Shown in pieces: positions 15,191-24,405 of a DNA stretch of 64,000 nt (its first letter is position 1; every line of letters begins with the position of its first letter). Where the stretch lies: assembly GCF_018998565.1 (NCBI RefSeq), contig NZ_JAHNZO010000021.1:1-64000 (forward strand), given 5' to 3'. Both the position numbers and the translations under genes were made by a program. The notes below the pieces were generated by a model, which was not told the DNA's origin, made no database searches, and saw nothing but the letters and a program-made list of their open reading frames with translations. The stretch comes from Paenibacillus oleatilyticus. Its GTDB lineage: Bacteria; Bacillota; Bacilli; Paenibacillales; NBRC-103111.

Positions 15191-16528
15191 GTGACGGATA
15201 AACAATACACCAAGGAAGACATTCTGCGCATCGCTAAGGAAGAAAATGTAAGATTCATCCGCCTGCAATTTACCGACCTGCTCGGTACGATTAAAAATGT
15301 GGAAATTCCTGTGAGTCAGCTGGAGAAAGCACTCGATAACAAAATGATGTTCGACGGTTCTTCGATCGAAGGCTACGTCCGTATCGAAGAATCCGATATG
15401 TACTTATACCCGGATCTGAATACTTGGGTCGTCTTTCCGTGGGTGACGGAAGACCGTGTTGCCCGCATGATTTGCGATGTGTACCTTCCTGACGGACGGC
15501 CGTTCCCGGGCGATCCGCGCGGCATTCTGAAATCGGTACTGAAGGAAGCTGAGGAAATGGGCTTCAGCTCGATGAATGTCGGTCCGGAGCCGGAGTTTTT
15601 CCTGTTCAAAACCGATGAAAAAGGCAACCCGACGATGGAATTGAACGACCAAGGCGGTTATTTCGATCTCGCCCCGACGGATCTGGGAGAAAACTGCCGC
15701 CGCGAAATCGTTCTGACGCTGGAGGAGATGGGCTTCGAAATCGAGGCTTCTCACCACGAGGTGGCTCCGGGCCAGCACGAAATCGACTTTAAATATGCGG
15801 ACGCTATCAAAGCGGCCGACCAGATTCAAACGTTCAAGCTCGTTGTCAAAACGATCGCAAGACAGCATGGCCTGCATGCCACCTTTATGCCCAAACCGCT
15901 GTTCGGCGTAAATGGCTCCGGAATGCACTGCCACCAATCGCTGTTCCGCGGCAAAGAGAACGCGTTCTACGACGAGAGCGACAAGCTGGGTCTGAGTACG
16001 TTGGCCAGACAATACATGGCAGGTATTTTGCGTCATGCCCGCGCCTTTGCGGCCATTACGAACCCGACGGTCAACTCCTACAAGCGTCTGGTGCCAGGCT
16101 ACGAGGCGCCTTGCTACGTAGCATGGTCGGCCAGCAACCGCAGCCCGATGATCCGCATTCCGGCTTCGCGGGGTCTCAGCACGCGCGTGGAAGTGCGTAA
16201 CCCGGACCCGGCGGCCAACCCGTATCTTGCGCTCGCCGTTATGCTTAAAGCCGGGCTCGACGGCATCAAGAACAAAATGCAGCTGCCGCCTCCGACCGAC
16301 CGGAACATCTATGTGATGTCCGAAGAGGAGCGGGAAGAGCAGGGCATCCCAAGCCTGCCGGTCGACCTGAAGCAAGCGATCGATGAGTTGCTTCGCAACG
16401 ACGTGATCTGCGACGCGCTCGGCGACCATGCTCTCGCGCACTTCGTCGAGCTCAAAGAAATCGAGTGGGATATCTACCGGACTCAAGTTCACGCTTGGGA
16501 ACGCGATCAGTATTTGACCCTTTATTAA
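15191..16528 (+). CDS. glnA: Glutamine synthetase, type I alpha
   Basis: 445 residues from GTG 15191 (AAGGAGG 10 bases upstream), the length of Bacillus GlnA. It condenses ammonia and glutamate using ATP. The signature segments are present: FDGSSIEGY, the Mg/glutamate-binding [29 protein letters not shown], the ATP-site [17 protein letters not shown], and RSPMIRIPA. There is no adenylylation loop of the GSI-beta type, so control is by feedback inhibition and GlnR/TnrA interaction. Confidence 0.98.
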   Translation: MTDKQYTKEDILRIAKEENVRFIRLQFTDLLGTIKNVEIPVSQLEKALDNKMMFDGSSIEGYVRIEESDMYLYPDLNTWVVFPWVTEDRVARMICDVYLPDGRPFPGDPRGILKSVLKEAEEMGFSSMNVGPEPEFFLFKTDEKGNPTMELNDQGGYFDLAPTDLGENCRREIVLTLEEMGFEIEASHHEVAPGQHEIDFKYADAIKAADQIQTFKLVVKTIARQHGLHATFMPKPLFGVNGSGMHCHQSLFRGKENAFYDESDKLGLSTLARQYMAGILRHARAFAAITNPTVNSYKRLVPGYEAPCYVAWSASNRSPMIRIPASRGLSTRVEVRNPDPAANPYLALAVMLKAGLDGIKNKMQLPPPTDRNIYVMSEEEREEQGIPSLPVDLKQAIDELLRNDVICDALGDHALAHFVELKEIEWDIYRTQVHAWERDQYLTLY

Positions 16529-16550
16529 TACTTAGCAGGCATTAGCAGCA

Positions 16551-16587
16551 GCCTCTCATGATGGTGAAGCCATGATGAGAGGCTTTT
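16551..16587 (+). terminator. Intrinsic terminator of glnRA
   Basis: GCCTCTCAT-G-ATGG (16551-16564), a 5-base loop, CCAT-G-ATGAGAGGC (16570-16583), then TTTT. The stem is 13 bp with one mismatch. Confidence 0.85.
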
Positions 16588-16767
16588 GTGCATTTTAAAA
16601 GCGACTTGGATTTGAAAGGAAATTTCAATCTCCTGAACAACTCCGCATACTTCCAGCCGCGTATTTCTGCCGCTTACGAACGTATTCGTTTGAAGGCTCG
16701 GACGCTCGACGGACGCAAAAAAGACTCCCCGATCGGGAGTCTTGATTTTGATTACGTGAAAATAGGA

Positions 16768-17388
16768 TTAATGAACATTGCGGAATACGCCGATGACTTT
16801 GCCGAGAATCGATACGTTCTTCAGACGGAGTGGCTCCATTGTAGGGTTTTCCGGTTGAAGGCGGATGTGGTCCTTTTCTTTATAGAACGTTTTGACCGTC
16901 GCTTCGTCGTCCTCGGTCATAGCGACTACGATCTCGCCGTTGTTGGCCGTTTGCTGCTGGCGAACGATAACGTAGTCCCCGTTGCGGATGCCTGCGTCGA
17001 TCATACTTTCGCCGATGACGCTCAACATGAAGACGTTATGGTCCCCGACGAAGTTGCTCGGAAGTGGGAAGTAGTCTTCGATGTTCTCTGTCGCGGTAAT
17101 CGGTACGCCGGCCGTAACCCGTCCGATCAGCGGGACGCGGGAAACCGATACTGCGAATGCTCCGTCCCCGGTCGTACCGTCCAAAATCTCAATGGCTCTG
17201 GGCTTCGTAGGATCGCGCCGGATCAGCCCTTTCTTTTCCAGCCGCTCCAAATGACCGTGTACCGTCGAGCTGGAAGCAAGGCCGACCGCTTCGCCGATTT
17301 CCCGAACGGACGGAGGATACCCTTTATCTTTGACCTCGTTCTTGATGAACTCCAGAATAGCTTGCTGGCGAGTGGATATCTTGCCCAT
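16768..17388 (-). CDS. lexA: SOS repressor LexA
   Basis: 206 residues from the ATG complementary to 17386-17388 (GGAG 8 bases upstream on the minus strand). The N-terminal winged helix (residues 1-65) has [20 protein letters not shown] as recognition region. The autocleavage bond is Ala93-Gly94 (RVTAGVP), with the catalytic Ser128 in GESM and Lys166 in TVKTF. RecA filaments trigger cleavage and derepress SOS genes. It is divergent from yneA across three LexA-like boxes. Confidence 0.97.
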   Translation of the reverse strand: MGKISTRQQAILEFIKNEVKDKGYPPSVREIGEAVGLASSSTVHGHLERLEKKGLIRRDPTKPRAIEILDGTTGDGAFAVSVSRVPLIGRVTAGVPITATENIEDYFPLPSNFVGDHNVFMLSVIGESMIDAGIRNGDYVIVRQQQTANNGEIVVAMTEDDEATVKTFYKEKDHIRLQPENPTMEPLRLKNVSILGKVIGVFRNVH

Positions 17389-17422
17389 ATGAATCACTCC
17401 ATTTTTGGTAATCATTACTTAG

Positions 17423-17452
17423 GAGTATAACACAGAACCGGAGTTCGTACAA
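17423..17452 (-). promoter_or_regulatory. lexA promoter
   Basis: On the minus strand, TTGTAC (17447-17452) and TATACT (17423-17428) are 18 bases apart. The -35 overlaps the LexA box at 17450-17463, so LexA would repress its own gene. Confidence 0.65.
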
Positions 17453-17463
17453 ACATAAGTTCG
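17450..17463. promoter_or_regulatory. LexA box 1 (lexA side)
   Basis: CAAACATAAGTTCG; one mismatch to CGAAC-N4-GTTCG. Confidence 0.75.
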
Positions 17464-17472
17464 AAAAACGGA

Positions 17473-17500
17473 TTGACACAAACGTTTGTTCGTGTTAAAT
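17473..17500 (+). promoter_or_regulatory. yneA promoter with LexA box 2 in its spacer
   Basis: TTGACA (17473-17478), 16 bases, TTAAAT (17495-17500). The spacer contains LexA box CAAACGTTTGTTCG (17479-17492), one mismatch to consensus, so bound LexA would block RNA polymerase. Confidence 0.8.
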
Positions 17501-17507
17501 TCAGAAC

Positions 17508-17521
17508 AGAACAAATGTTTG
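17508..17521. promoter_or_regulatory. LexA box 3 (downstream of the yneA promoter)
   Basis: AGAACAAATGTTTG; two mismatches to CGAAC-N4-GTTCG, located between the yneA -10 and its ribosome site. Confidence 0.55.
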
Positions 17522-17534
17522 GGGGATGATATTC

Positions 17535-17903
17535 ATGTATCAGAACAATCAAATGTTAGCTCAATACAACCGTAATTCAGCTGCCGTCTCCATAGATCCC
17601 GCTTACAAAGTGAAAAAAAACCGAACATATGTGCGAGTTATGGTTTTTGTTATATCGGTACTGATACTGCTCTTTGTCGGAGGTACCGTATCCGCTTGGG
17701 TAGGAAACGATGACGCTTATGCCAAAAGCACCGTATCCGTTCAAGCTTACGTAGTTGTAACTCAAGGCGATACGTTGTGGAGTATTGCTTCTTCGCACGC
17801 GAACAAAGGACAAGATCTGAGAGAGTACGTCTTTCAGATAAGGAAGTTGAACAACTTGAAGAACGTAACGATTCATGAAGGGCAAAAGCTGCTGCTTCCA
17901 TAA
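17535..17903 (+). CDS. yneA: SOS-induced cell division inhibitor YneA (LysM protein)
   Basis: 122 residues from ATG 17535 (GGGGG about 9 bases upstream; the ATG at 17526 sits on that site). A cytoplasmic N-terminus is followed by one transmembrane helix (about 34-54) and a C-terminal LysM domain (about 72-120, VTQGDTLWSIAS to EGQKLLLP). YneA delays septation during SOS in Bacillus. The divergent arrangement with lexA and three LexA boxes supports the name, although sequence similarity among YneA proteins is low. The recombinase gene yneB, next to it in B. subtilis, is missing. Confidence 0.88.
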   Translation: MYQNNQMLAQYNRNSAAVSIDPAYKVKKNRTYVRVMVFVISVLILLFVGGTVSAWVGNDDAYAKSTVSVQAYVVVTQGDTLWSIASSHANKGQDLREYVFQIRKLNNLKNVTIHEGQKLLLP

Positions 17904-18057
17904 TACATAGCCGGCTTAGCTTTTCCTAAATTTCTTCCGTGGGCTTCGGCTCAATCTCTTGACTTTCAAATCCGGTAATGTCAAAGTATAATTTGATATG
18001 AAGCTTTCTCGTTCGTGGATTAGCGAACGGAGACCTAACATTACCGGGAGGACAAGC

Positions 18058-18252
18058 ATGATTGAATCGGAGCACGACATAACCGTTAAGCGGATCAACG
18101 AGTTGGCCCGCAAGGCGAAAGCCGAAGGATTGACGGAAGAAGAAATGGATGAGCGCAACGTACTTAGGAAAAAGTATATCGATTCTTTTAAATCCTCCTT
18201 GCGTTCTCAACTGGACAACATTAAATTCGTGGATGAGGACGAGAAGAAGTAA
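18058..18252 (+). CDS. DUF896 family protein (YnzC-like)
   Basis: 64 residues from ATG 18058 (GGGAGG 6 bases upstream). It is a two-helix protein with the DUF896 pattern: RINELARKAKAEGLTEEE, then ERNVLRKKYIDSF. B. subtilis YnzC lies in the yneA-yneB-ynzC region, so position fits. It is cytoplasmic and of unknown function. TATAAT at 17987-17992 may be its -10. Confidence 0.9.
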   Translation: MIESEHDITVKRINELARKAKAEGLTEEEMDERNVLRKKYIDSFKSSLRSQLDNIKFVDEDEKK

Positions 18253-18358
18253 GGAGTAAGGGACTTGCTTCGCTGATACAGCGTTTCCGGGCGCCGGAAC
18301 AACATCGTCTGTTTCAGAGTTCAAGTCCGGGATTGGGGTTAAATCCAATTGGAATACG

Positions 18359-18460
18359 CACTATACGTTGGATGATCTAGTAGCCGCTGGAAAAGCGCGG
18401 TATATTGGATGCTCCAACTTTTTGGCGTATTTAGACGTCTCGGTTGACGAAATCGATCGG
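18359..18460 (+). pseudogene. Aldo/keto reductase fragment
   Basis: About 25 codons read TLDDLVAAGKARYIGCSNF, the highly conserved core of aldo/keto reductases that normally lies near residue 140-165. Nothing of the catalytic tetrad region or the rest of the barrel is found on either side. The frame runs on into the next gene only by chance. It is a remnant. Confidence 0.6.
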
Positions 18461-18511
18461 GAACGGCGAGTTAACGGCAAGTGTAGAAAGAATGGACAAA
18501 GGGGCTCAGCT

Positions 18512-19027
18512 ATGTCACGGAAATGGCAACGCATGGTTCGCAAAAATACGAAAGTAACGAATGTTCAGCGCAAAAAGAGCGGCAAGGAAGCGATTTCGGA
18601 GTCAAGCGCTTCCGACAACTCGGTCACCTTTAAAGGGCGCAGCTGGTTTCTTCCAATGATATTGGTCGCCACCGGGATCTTCTGCTTCATTATATTCCGC
18701 GGTCAAGCGGGACAGGATCAGATGTACTGGTTCACGGGCGCGAGCTATATTGTCCTTGCACTGTTGATTTATTGGGTCCGTCGGCCGCTGTTGAAAATAG
18801 GCCCGGATTCGCTTACCTCCCGTCGTTTCGGCGGAGACCGGACCATGAGTGCGGATATGATCGACGAAATTTCCGTGACGAAGGATTCGATCTTTATTAC
18901 GTTAAAGCCGAAGGGCGCCCGCTGGGGGTACACGAAATTTTATCATCAATTCCCCGTAGATGCGGCGAAGGAAAAGCTTCAAGAGTTTGCTCAAAAAAAT
19001 CAAGTGGCATTTAAGCAAGAATCTTAA
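18512..19027 (+). CDS. Membrane protein of unknown function, two TM helices and a PH-like C-terminal domain
   Basis: 171 residues from ATG 18512 (AAAGGGG 7 bases upstream). A basic N-terminus is followed by helix 1 (WFLPMILVATGIFCFIIF, about 46-63), a short outside loop, and helix 2 (about 74-92). A cytoplasmic C-terminal domain (SLTSRRFGGDRTMSADMIDE onward) has the strand pattern of bacterial PH-like domains. No family is recognised with confidence. It is 41 bp upstream of a HAD phosphatase and may be cotranscribed with it. Confidence 0.72.
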   Translation: MSRKWQRMVRKNTKVTNVQRKKSGKEAISESSASDNSVTFKGRSWFLPMILVATGIFCFIIFRGQAGQDQMYWFTGASYIVLALLIYWVRRPLLKIGPDSLTSRRFGGDRTMSADMIDEISVTKDSIFITLKPKGARWGYTKFYHQFPVDAAKEKLQEFAQKNQVAFKQES

Positions 19028-19068
19028 AATAGAACCGACATCACAGGGGAGAAAGAGGAATCCGGCTT

Positions 19069-19866
19069 ATGGCAATTAAAGCGGTGCTTTTTGATTTGGA
19101 CGATACGCTGCTCTGGGACGAGCGCAGCGTGAAAGAAGCGTTTCAGGCGACTTGCAGCGAGGCCGCCAAGCATTACGAGATCGATCCTGCCCAGCTTGAG
19201 GAAGCGGTAAGACGCGAAGCGCGGGCATTGTACGAATCGTTCGAGACGTTCCCGTTTACTAAAAAAATCGGAATTAACCCGTTTGAAGGGCTGTGGGCCC
19301 GATTTGTCGAAGGAGAACAGGAAGAGTTCCGCAAGCTTCAATCGTTGGCCCCGACCTATCAGCGGGATTCGTGGACTCGGGGGCTAAAGGCCTTAGGAAT
19401 AGAAGATGCCGCGCTGGGACTGAAGCTGGCGGAGATGTTCCCGGCCGAGCGAAGAAGCCGTCCGATCGTTTACGAAGAGACGTTCGAGGTGTTGGATCAA
19501 CTGAAAGAGAAGTACAAGCTGCTCTTGCTTACGAACGGTTCGCCTGATCTGCAAAAAGAGAAATTGGCGGGTGTCCCGCAGCTTGCTCCTTATTTCGATC
19601 ATATTATTATTTCCGGTGAGTTTGGCGAAGGAAAGCCGGCGGTATCGATCTTCAAGCACGCGATGCAGCTGCTTGGCATTTCGGCTGAGGAAGGCGTCAT
19701 GATCGGCGACAAGCTGACGACGGACATTTTGGGCTCCAACTCGATCGGGATGCGGAATATGTGGATTAACCGCCATGGGCTCACGTTATCGGACGAGATT
19801 ACCCCGGCGCACGAAATTACGAGCCTCCGGGATATTCAGAAGATTATCGATTCTCTGGAAGCTTAG
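19069..19866 (+). CDS. HAD-superfamily hydrolase (subfamily IA)
   Basis: 265 residues. Motif I FDLDDTLL (nucleophile Asp, residues 8-15), motif II LTNGSP, motif III Lys in GEGKPA and motif IV GDKLTTDILGS are intact. The helical cap between motifs I and II is of C1 type. Relatives are phosphatases of small phosphorylated metabolites, including nucleotides and phosphoglycolate; the substrate is undetermined. A ribosome site AGAGGA precedes the ATG at 19069, and a terminator follows. Confidence 0.93.
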   Translation: MAIKAVLFDLDDTLLWDERSVKEAFQATCSEAAKHYEIDPAQLEEAVRREARALYESFETFPFTKKIGINPFEGLWARFVEGEQEEFRKLQSLAPTYQRDSWTRGLKALGIEDAALGLKLAEMFPAERRSRPIVYEETFEVLDQLKEKYKLLLLTNGSPDLQKEKLAGVPQLAPYFDHIIISGEFGEGKPAVSIFKHAMQLLGISAEEGVMIGDKLTTDILGSNSIGMRNMWINRHGLTLSDEITPAHEITSLRDIQKIIDSLEA

Positions 19867-19890
19867 GATCAGCACTCATTTTGCCTAGCC

Positions 19891-19923
19891 AAAAACCCGC
19901 CATTTCATAATGGTGGTTTTTTT
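19891..19923 (+). terminator. Intrinsic terminator after the HAD gene
   Basis: A stem AAACC(C)CGCCATT/AATGGTGGTTT with one bulge around loop TCAT, followed by a run of T to 19923. Confidence 0.82.
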
Positions 19924-19930
19924 ATTGTGC

Positions 19931-19972
19931 CAAAATAAAACAAGCCGCCTTTGACAAGGGGCTTGCGGCTTG
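19931..19972 (-). terminator. Intrinsic terminator of the acireductone dioxygenase gene
   Basis: GCGGCTTG and CAAGCCGC (19965-19972 and 19941-19948) pair over 8 bp. On the minus strand the stem is followed by TTTTATTTT. Confidence 0.8.
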
Positions 19973-19998
19973 AGTGTTCATTTATTTAAAAGTTCCAC

Positions 19999-20541
19999 TT
20001 ACGCTTTTTGGAAAGTCGGGTCTTCGAACGGATGCGCGATCCAGCCCTCGGTTTCGATGAACAGACGGACAGCTACGATTTGACGGTTTTCCATTAGGGT
20101 GAAGAAGTGCGGCTTGTGCTCCGGAACCGAGATCACGTCGCCGGCTTCCAATTCAACGTCGAAATAGCCGACATCGTCGGTCCCCTTAATGATGAAAATT
20201 CCTTTGCCAGCCGTAATGGCGCGAACTTCGTCTTCCGTGTGCGTATGCACTTGTTCGAATTTTTTGAGCAGTTCATCCAAATTCGGGGTAGCGTCGGACA
20301 GCGCGACGATGTCCCATGTCTGATAACCGCGGCGGCTGGCCAGATCGCGGATTTCTTCATCGAAGGTCGCCAAAATCTGCGATTTTTCCTCGTCCGTCAA
20401 CGAAAACTTCCCTTGAAGCTCTGCGGGCAGTTTATCGGCGTTCCAATGCTCATAAAGCACCTCTTGCTTATCCAAAAATGCTTTCACGTTGGCTTCGCCC
20501 GAGATGCGCTCGTTGGTGTTGCGAATGCGAATTTCTGCCAT
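19999..20541 (-). CDS. mtnD: Acireductone dioxygenase (methionine salvage)
   Basis: 180 residues of a cupin enzyme that oxidises acireductone to the 2-keto acid precursor of methionine. The metal-binding motif VHTHTEDEVR supplies two His and a Glu, and the fourth ligand His is in EHKPHFF. GAGGGAG lies before the ATG on the minus strand. It stands alone, without other mtn genes, but is divergent from metH, so two methionine-forming enzymes flank one intergenic region. Confidence 0.94.
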   Translation of the reverse strand: MAEIRIRNTNERISGEANVKAFLDKQEVLYEHWNADKLPAELQGKFSLTDEEKSQILATFDEEIRDLASRRGYQTWDIVALSDATPNLDELLKKFEQVHTHTEDEVRAITAGKGIFIIKGTDDVGYFDVELEAGDVISVPEHKPHFFTLMENRQIVAVRLFIETEGWIAHPFEDPTFQKA

Positions 20542-20583
20542 AGTTCTCCCTCTTCCTTCTTGAATTCGTGACTTCTGCTTCTT

Positions 20584-20612
20584 ATTATAGTGGAAGGGGA
20601 CGCATCTGTCGA
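20584..20612 (-). promoter_or_regulatory. Promoter of the acireductone dioxygenase gene
   Basis: On the minus strand TCGACA (20607-20612), exactly 17 bases, TATAAT (20584-20589). No S-box riboswitch is found in the leader. Confidence 0.7.
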
Positions 20613-20823
20613 TGTATAATACAGATAAATCCGATAGGATTCATTAGATAAGCGCTGAATTTTGTCACAATTGCTTTTCAACATGTATCGTTTCTGATAC
20701 ACTTAAGGTTACATAATTTGTGAGTATTATGCGCAGTACGGTGCAAGAATCATAGATCGGCTGCAGGAGTATCCGACCCCATGACAGAATGGAGCGGGGC
20801 GGCAGGGTGAAAGGGGATCACGG

Positions 20824-23800
20824 ATGAGCAAGCCTTTATTGCAGGAACAATTACAGAAAAAAATTATGATTTTAGACGGCGCCATGGGTACGATGATCCA
20901 ACAGGAGAATTTAACCGCTGCCGACTTCGGCGGCGACGAGTTGGATGGCTGCAACGAAATTTTGGTTGTGACCCGGCCTGACGTTATTCGCAAAATCCAC
21001 GAAGCGTATTTTGCGGCCGGTGCCGATATGGTAGAGACGAATACGTTCGGCGCAACAAGCGTCGTGTTGGCGGAATACGATCTGCAGGACCGCGCGCGGG
21101 AGCTTAACCTGGCTGCGGCCAAGCTGGCCGTCGAAGCAGCTGAAAAATACAGTACGCCGGAATGGCCCCGATACGTTATCGGTGCGATGGGTCCAACGAC
21201 GAAGACGCTTTCCGTCACCGGCGGAGTTACCTTCGACGAACTCGTGGACAGCTACTACGAGCAAGCGCTTGCGTTGATGGAGGCGGGCGTGGACGCGCTG
21301 CTGCTCGAAACATCGCAGGATACGCTGAACGTTAAAGCCGGCAGCATCGGTATCCGGAAAGCGTTTGAGACGGAAGGCCGCAAGCTGCCGCTCATGATTT
21401 CCGGTACGATCGAGCCGATGGGCACGACGCTGGCCGGTCAAAATATCGAGTCGTTCTATATTTCGCTCGAGCATCTCGAACCGATTTCGGTCGGATTGAA
21501 CTGCGCTACCGGACCGGAGTTTATGCGCGATCATATTCGGACGCTGGCCGATATTGCGGGAACGGCGGTAAGTTGTTATCCGAACGCCGGTTTGCCGGAC
21601 GAGAACGGAGAGTACCACGAGTCGCCGGAATCGCTTGCGAAGAAGTTAGCAGGCTTTGCCGAGCAGGGCTGGCTGAACATTGCCGGCGGTTGCTGCGGAA
21701 CAACGCCGGATCATATCCGCGCGATGGCCGAAACGCTGGGCCAGTACCAGCCGCGCAGTCACCGGGGAGAGCATCCGCCCGCGGTATCCGGCATCGAGAC
21801 GGTCTATATTGAAGATGCGAACCGTCCTTACATGGTCGGGGAGCGGACGAACGTTCTCGGATCGCGGAAGTTTAAGCGGCTTATTGCCGAAGGCAAGTAT
21901 GAGGAAGCATCCGAGATTGCCCGGGCGCAGGTGAAAGGCGGCGCGCATGTCATCGACGTCTGTCTGCAGGACCCGGATCGCGACGAAATGAGCGATATGC
22001 AGCAGTTTTTGGAGCTTGTCGTCAAAAAAGTGAAAGTCCCGCTTATGCTCGATTCCACGGATTATCGGGTAATCGAGCTGGGGCTCAAATATTCGCAGGG
22101 GAAAGCGATCATCAACTCGATCAACCTGGAGGACGGGGAAGAGAAGTTCGAGACGGTGGTACCGCTTATTCATAAATACGGCGCGGCCGCTGTCGTCGGT
22201 ACGATTGACGAGCGGGGGCAGGCCATTACAGCTGCCGACAAGCTTGAAGTAGCCAAGCGATCCTATGATTTGCTGGTGAACAAATATGGCATGCATCCGA
22301 ACGATATTATTTTTGACCCGCTTGTTTTCCCGGTCGGAACGGGTGATCAGCAATATATCGGCTCTGCTAAGGAGACGATCGAAGGAATCCGGTTAATTAA
22401 AGAAGCGATGCCTGACACCGAGACGATTCTTGGCCTCAGCAACGTGTCGTTCGGCTTACCGGAAGCGGGCCGCGAGGTACTGAACGCAGTCTTTTTGTAC
22501 CATTGTACGAAAGCCGGTCTGGACTATGCGATCGTCAATACGGAAAAGCTGGAGCGCTATGCGTCCATACCGGAAGAAGAGCGTCGTCTTGCCGAGAGCC
22601 TGATCTACGATACGAACGACGAAACGCTGGCCGAATTCGTAGCGCACTTCCGTACGAAGAAGGTCGAGAAGAAGGAAAAGATTTCGAACTTAACGCTGGA
22701 AGAGCGGCTGGCCTCTTACGTTGTCGAAGGCACGAAGGACGGACTGATCGCGGATTTGGACATAGCGCTGCAAAAATACAAGCCGCTCGATATTATTAAC
22801 GGTCCGCTGATGAAAGGAATGGAGGAAGTCGGCCGGCTGTTCAACAATAACGAGTTGATCGTGGCGGAGGTGCTGCAAAGCGCCGAGGTTATGAAGGCGT
22901 CTGTTGCTTATTTGGAGCCGTTCATGGAAAAATCGGAAAGCGCCGTGAAAGGAAAAATCATTTTGGCCACGGTCAAAGGCGATGTGCATGATATCGGCAA
23001 AAACTTGGTCGAAATTATTTTATCCAACAACGGCTACCAGATCATCAACCTGGGCATTAAAGTGCCGCCGGAGCAGTTGATCGACGCTTACCGCAAAGAG
23101 CGGCCGGATGCGATCGGACTGTCCGGGCTGCTCGTCAAATCGGCGCAGCAAATGATCGTTACGGCACAGGACTTGAAGACGGCCGGTATCGACGTGCCGA
23201 TTCTGGTGGGCGGCGCGGCGCTGACCCGGAAGTTCACCAAGACGCGCATTGCGCCGGAGTATGACGGTTTGGTATTATATGCCAAAGATGCAATGGACGG
23301 GCTGGATATTGCAAACAAGCTGAGCGACCCCGAGCAGCGGCAGCAGCTTGTACGGGAGCTTCGGGAAAGTATGGAATCCGACGTGAAGGAATCCGGCCGC
23401 AAAGAAGAGCAATTGCCGGCTTTGACCCGCGTCAGAACGTCTTCGGTGGATCGGGACGTTCCGGTGCAGGTGCCGCCGAGCTTGGAGCGCCGCGTGCTGC
23501 GAGACTACCCGATAAGCCATCTGATCCCTTATATCAACATGCAGATGCTGCTTGGGCACCATCTTGGCTTGAAGGGGAAAGTCGAGCAATTGCTGGCCGA
23601 CAAAGATCCGAAGGCGTTGCAGCTCAAAGAAACCGTTGACGAACTGCTGGCGGAGGCGCAGAAAAACGGCATCCTTCAAGCACACGGCATGTACCGTTTC
23701 TTCCCGGCGCAATCGGATGGCAACGATGTGCTCGTCTACGATCCCGAGGATTATACAAAAGTGCTTCAGAAGTTTACGTTCCCGCGGCAGGAAAAGGAGC

Positions 23801-24258
23801 CGTACTTGTGCTTGGCCGACTACCTCAAGCCGGTAGACAGCGGAATTATGGATTACGTCGGTTTCCTCGTCGTGACAGCCGGTCATGGCGTCAGCAATCT
23901 GGCGGCCGAGTGGCGGGAGAAAGGCGACTACCTGCGGTCTCATGCGCTTCAAGCGGCGGCTCTTGAGACGGCCGAAGGGTTCGCCGAGCGTATCCACCAA
24001 ATGATGCGCGATGTCTGGGGCTTCCCGGACCCGGCCGAAATGACGATGCAGGAGCGCTTCGGTGCCAAGTACCGCGGCCAGCGGTTCTCATTTGGCTACC
24101 CGGCGTGTCCGAACCTCGACGATCAGCAGCAGCTGTTTGCTTTGATGAAGCCGGAGGATATCGGTGTACATTTGACAGAAGGCAGCATGATGGAGCCGGA
24201 GGCATCCGTCTCGGCTATCGTGTTTGCGCATCCGCAGGCTCGTTATTTCAACGCATAA
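20824..24258 (+). CDS. metH: Cobalamin-dependent methionine synthase MetH
   Basis: 1144 residues with all four modules: homocysteine-binding barrel (1 to about 310; zinc Cys in GLNCAT near 224 and GGCCGTTP near 288), pterin/methyl-THF-binding barrel (about 335-600), cobalamin domain with cap and the His ligand in GDVHDIGKN (about 718-726), and the SAM-dependent reactivation domain (about 880-1144, with FSFGYPACPN near 1089). It makes methionine from homocysteine. AAGGGG lies 7 bases before the ATG. No cobalamin or SAM riboswitch was recognised in the 280-bp upstream region, which holds only a small GTATC/GATAC hairpin (20684-20699). Confidence 0.97.
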   Translation: MSKPLLQEQLQKKIMILDGAMGTMIQQENLTAADFGGDELDGCNEILVVTRPDVIRKIHEAYFAAGADMVETNTFGATSVVLAEYDLQDRARELNLAAAKLAVEAAEKYSTPEWPRYVIGAMGPTTKTLSVTGGVTFDELVDSYYEQALALMEAGVDALLLETSQDTLNVKAGSIGIRKAFETEGRKLPLMISGTIEPMGTTLAGQNIESFYISLEHLEPISVGLNCATGPEFMRDHIRTLADIAGTAVSCYPNAGLPDENGEYHESPESLAKKLAGFAEQGWLNIAGGCCGTTPDHIRAMAETLGQYQPRSHRGEHPPAVSGIETVYIEDANRPYMVGERTNVLGSRKFKRLIAEGKYEEASEIARAQVKGGAHVIDVCLQDPDRDEMSDMQQFLELVVKKVKVPLMLDSTDYRVIELGLKYSQGKAIINSINLEDGEEKFETVVPLIHKYGAAAVVGTIDERGQAITAADKLEVAKRSYDLLVNKYGMHPNDIIFDPLVFPVGTGDQQYIGSAKETIEGIRLIKEAMPDTETILGLSNVSFGLPEAGREVLNAVFLYHCTKAGLDYAIVNTEKLERYASIPEEERRLAESLIYDTNDETLAEFVAHFRTKKVEKKEKISNLTLEERLASYVVEGTKDGLIADLDIALQKYKPLDIINGPLMKGMEEVGRLFNNNELIVAEVLQSAEVMKASVAYLEPFMEKSESAVKGKIILATVKGDVHDIGKNLVEIILSNNGYQIINLGIKVPPEQLIDAYRKERPDAIGLSGLLVKSAQQMIVTAQDLKTAGIDVPILVGGAALTRKFTKTRIAPEYDGLVLYAKDAMDGLDIANKLSDPEQRQQLVRELRESMESDVKESGRKEEQLPALTRVRTSSVDRDVPVQVPPSLERRVLRDYPISHLIPYINMQMLLGHHLGLKGKVEQLLADKDPKALQLKETVDELLAEAQKNGILQAHGMYRFFPAQSDGNDVLVYDPEDYTKVLQKFTFPRQEKEPYLCLADYLKPVDSGIMDYVGFLVVTAGHGVSNLAAEWREKGDYLRSHALQAAALETAEGFAERIHQMMRDVWGFPDPAEMTMQERFGAKYRGQRFSFGYPACPNLDDQQQLFALMKPEDIGVHLTEGSMMEPEASVSAIVFAHPQARYFNA

Positions 24259-24283
24259 CCGTTTTTTGGGTATGCTATAAAAG

Positions 24284-24316
24284 GAGTGGGGCCTTGGTCG
24301 CTCCACTCTTTTGTTT
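24284..24316 (+). terminator. Intrinsic terminator after metH
   Basis: GAGTGG (24284-24289) pairs with CCACTC (24303-24308) and TTTTGTTT follows. Confidence 0.75.
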
Positions 24317-24405
24317 AAGAAGAAAGAAAAAGCTTGCTTTCACTGAAGTACGAAGGTGTGTAAGCTTCTTACCAATCGGAACGATAGAAATGGGGTCGAT
24401 GGAGC

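Noticed and set aside
16588-17430. 280-codon plus-strand open frame across lexA
   Set aside because: It is the complement of lexA, whose cleavage site, catalytic pair, start and operators are all in place.
20200-20260. Prophage or mobile element remains around the window
   Set aside because: No integrase, transposase, terminal repeats, tRNA-linked duplication or shift in base composition was seen here or elsewhere.
20640-20823. Possible SAM or cobalamin riboswitch upstream of metH
   Set aside because: None of the conserved S-box or cobalamin-box segments are present. Only a 5-bp hairpin was found.
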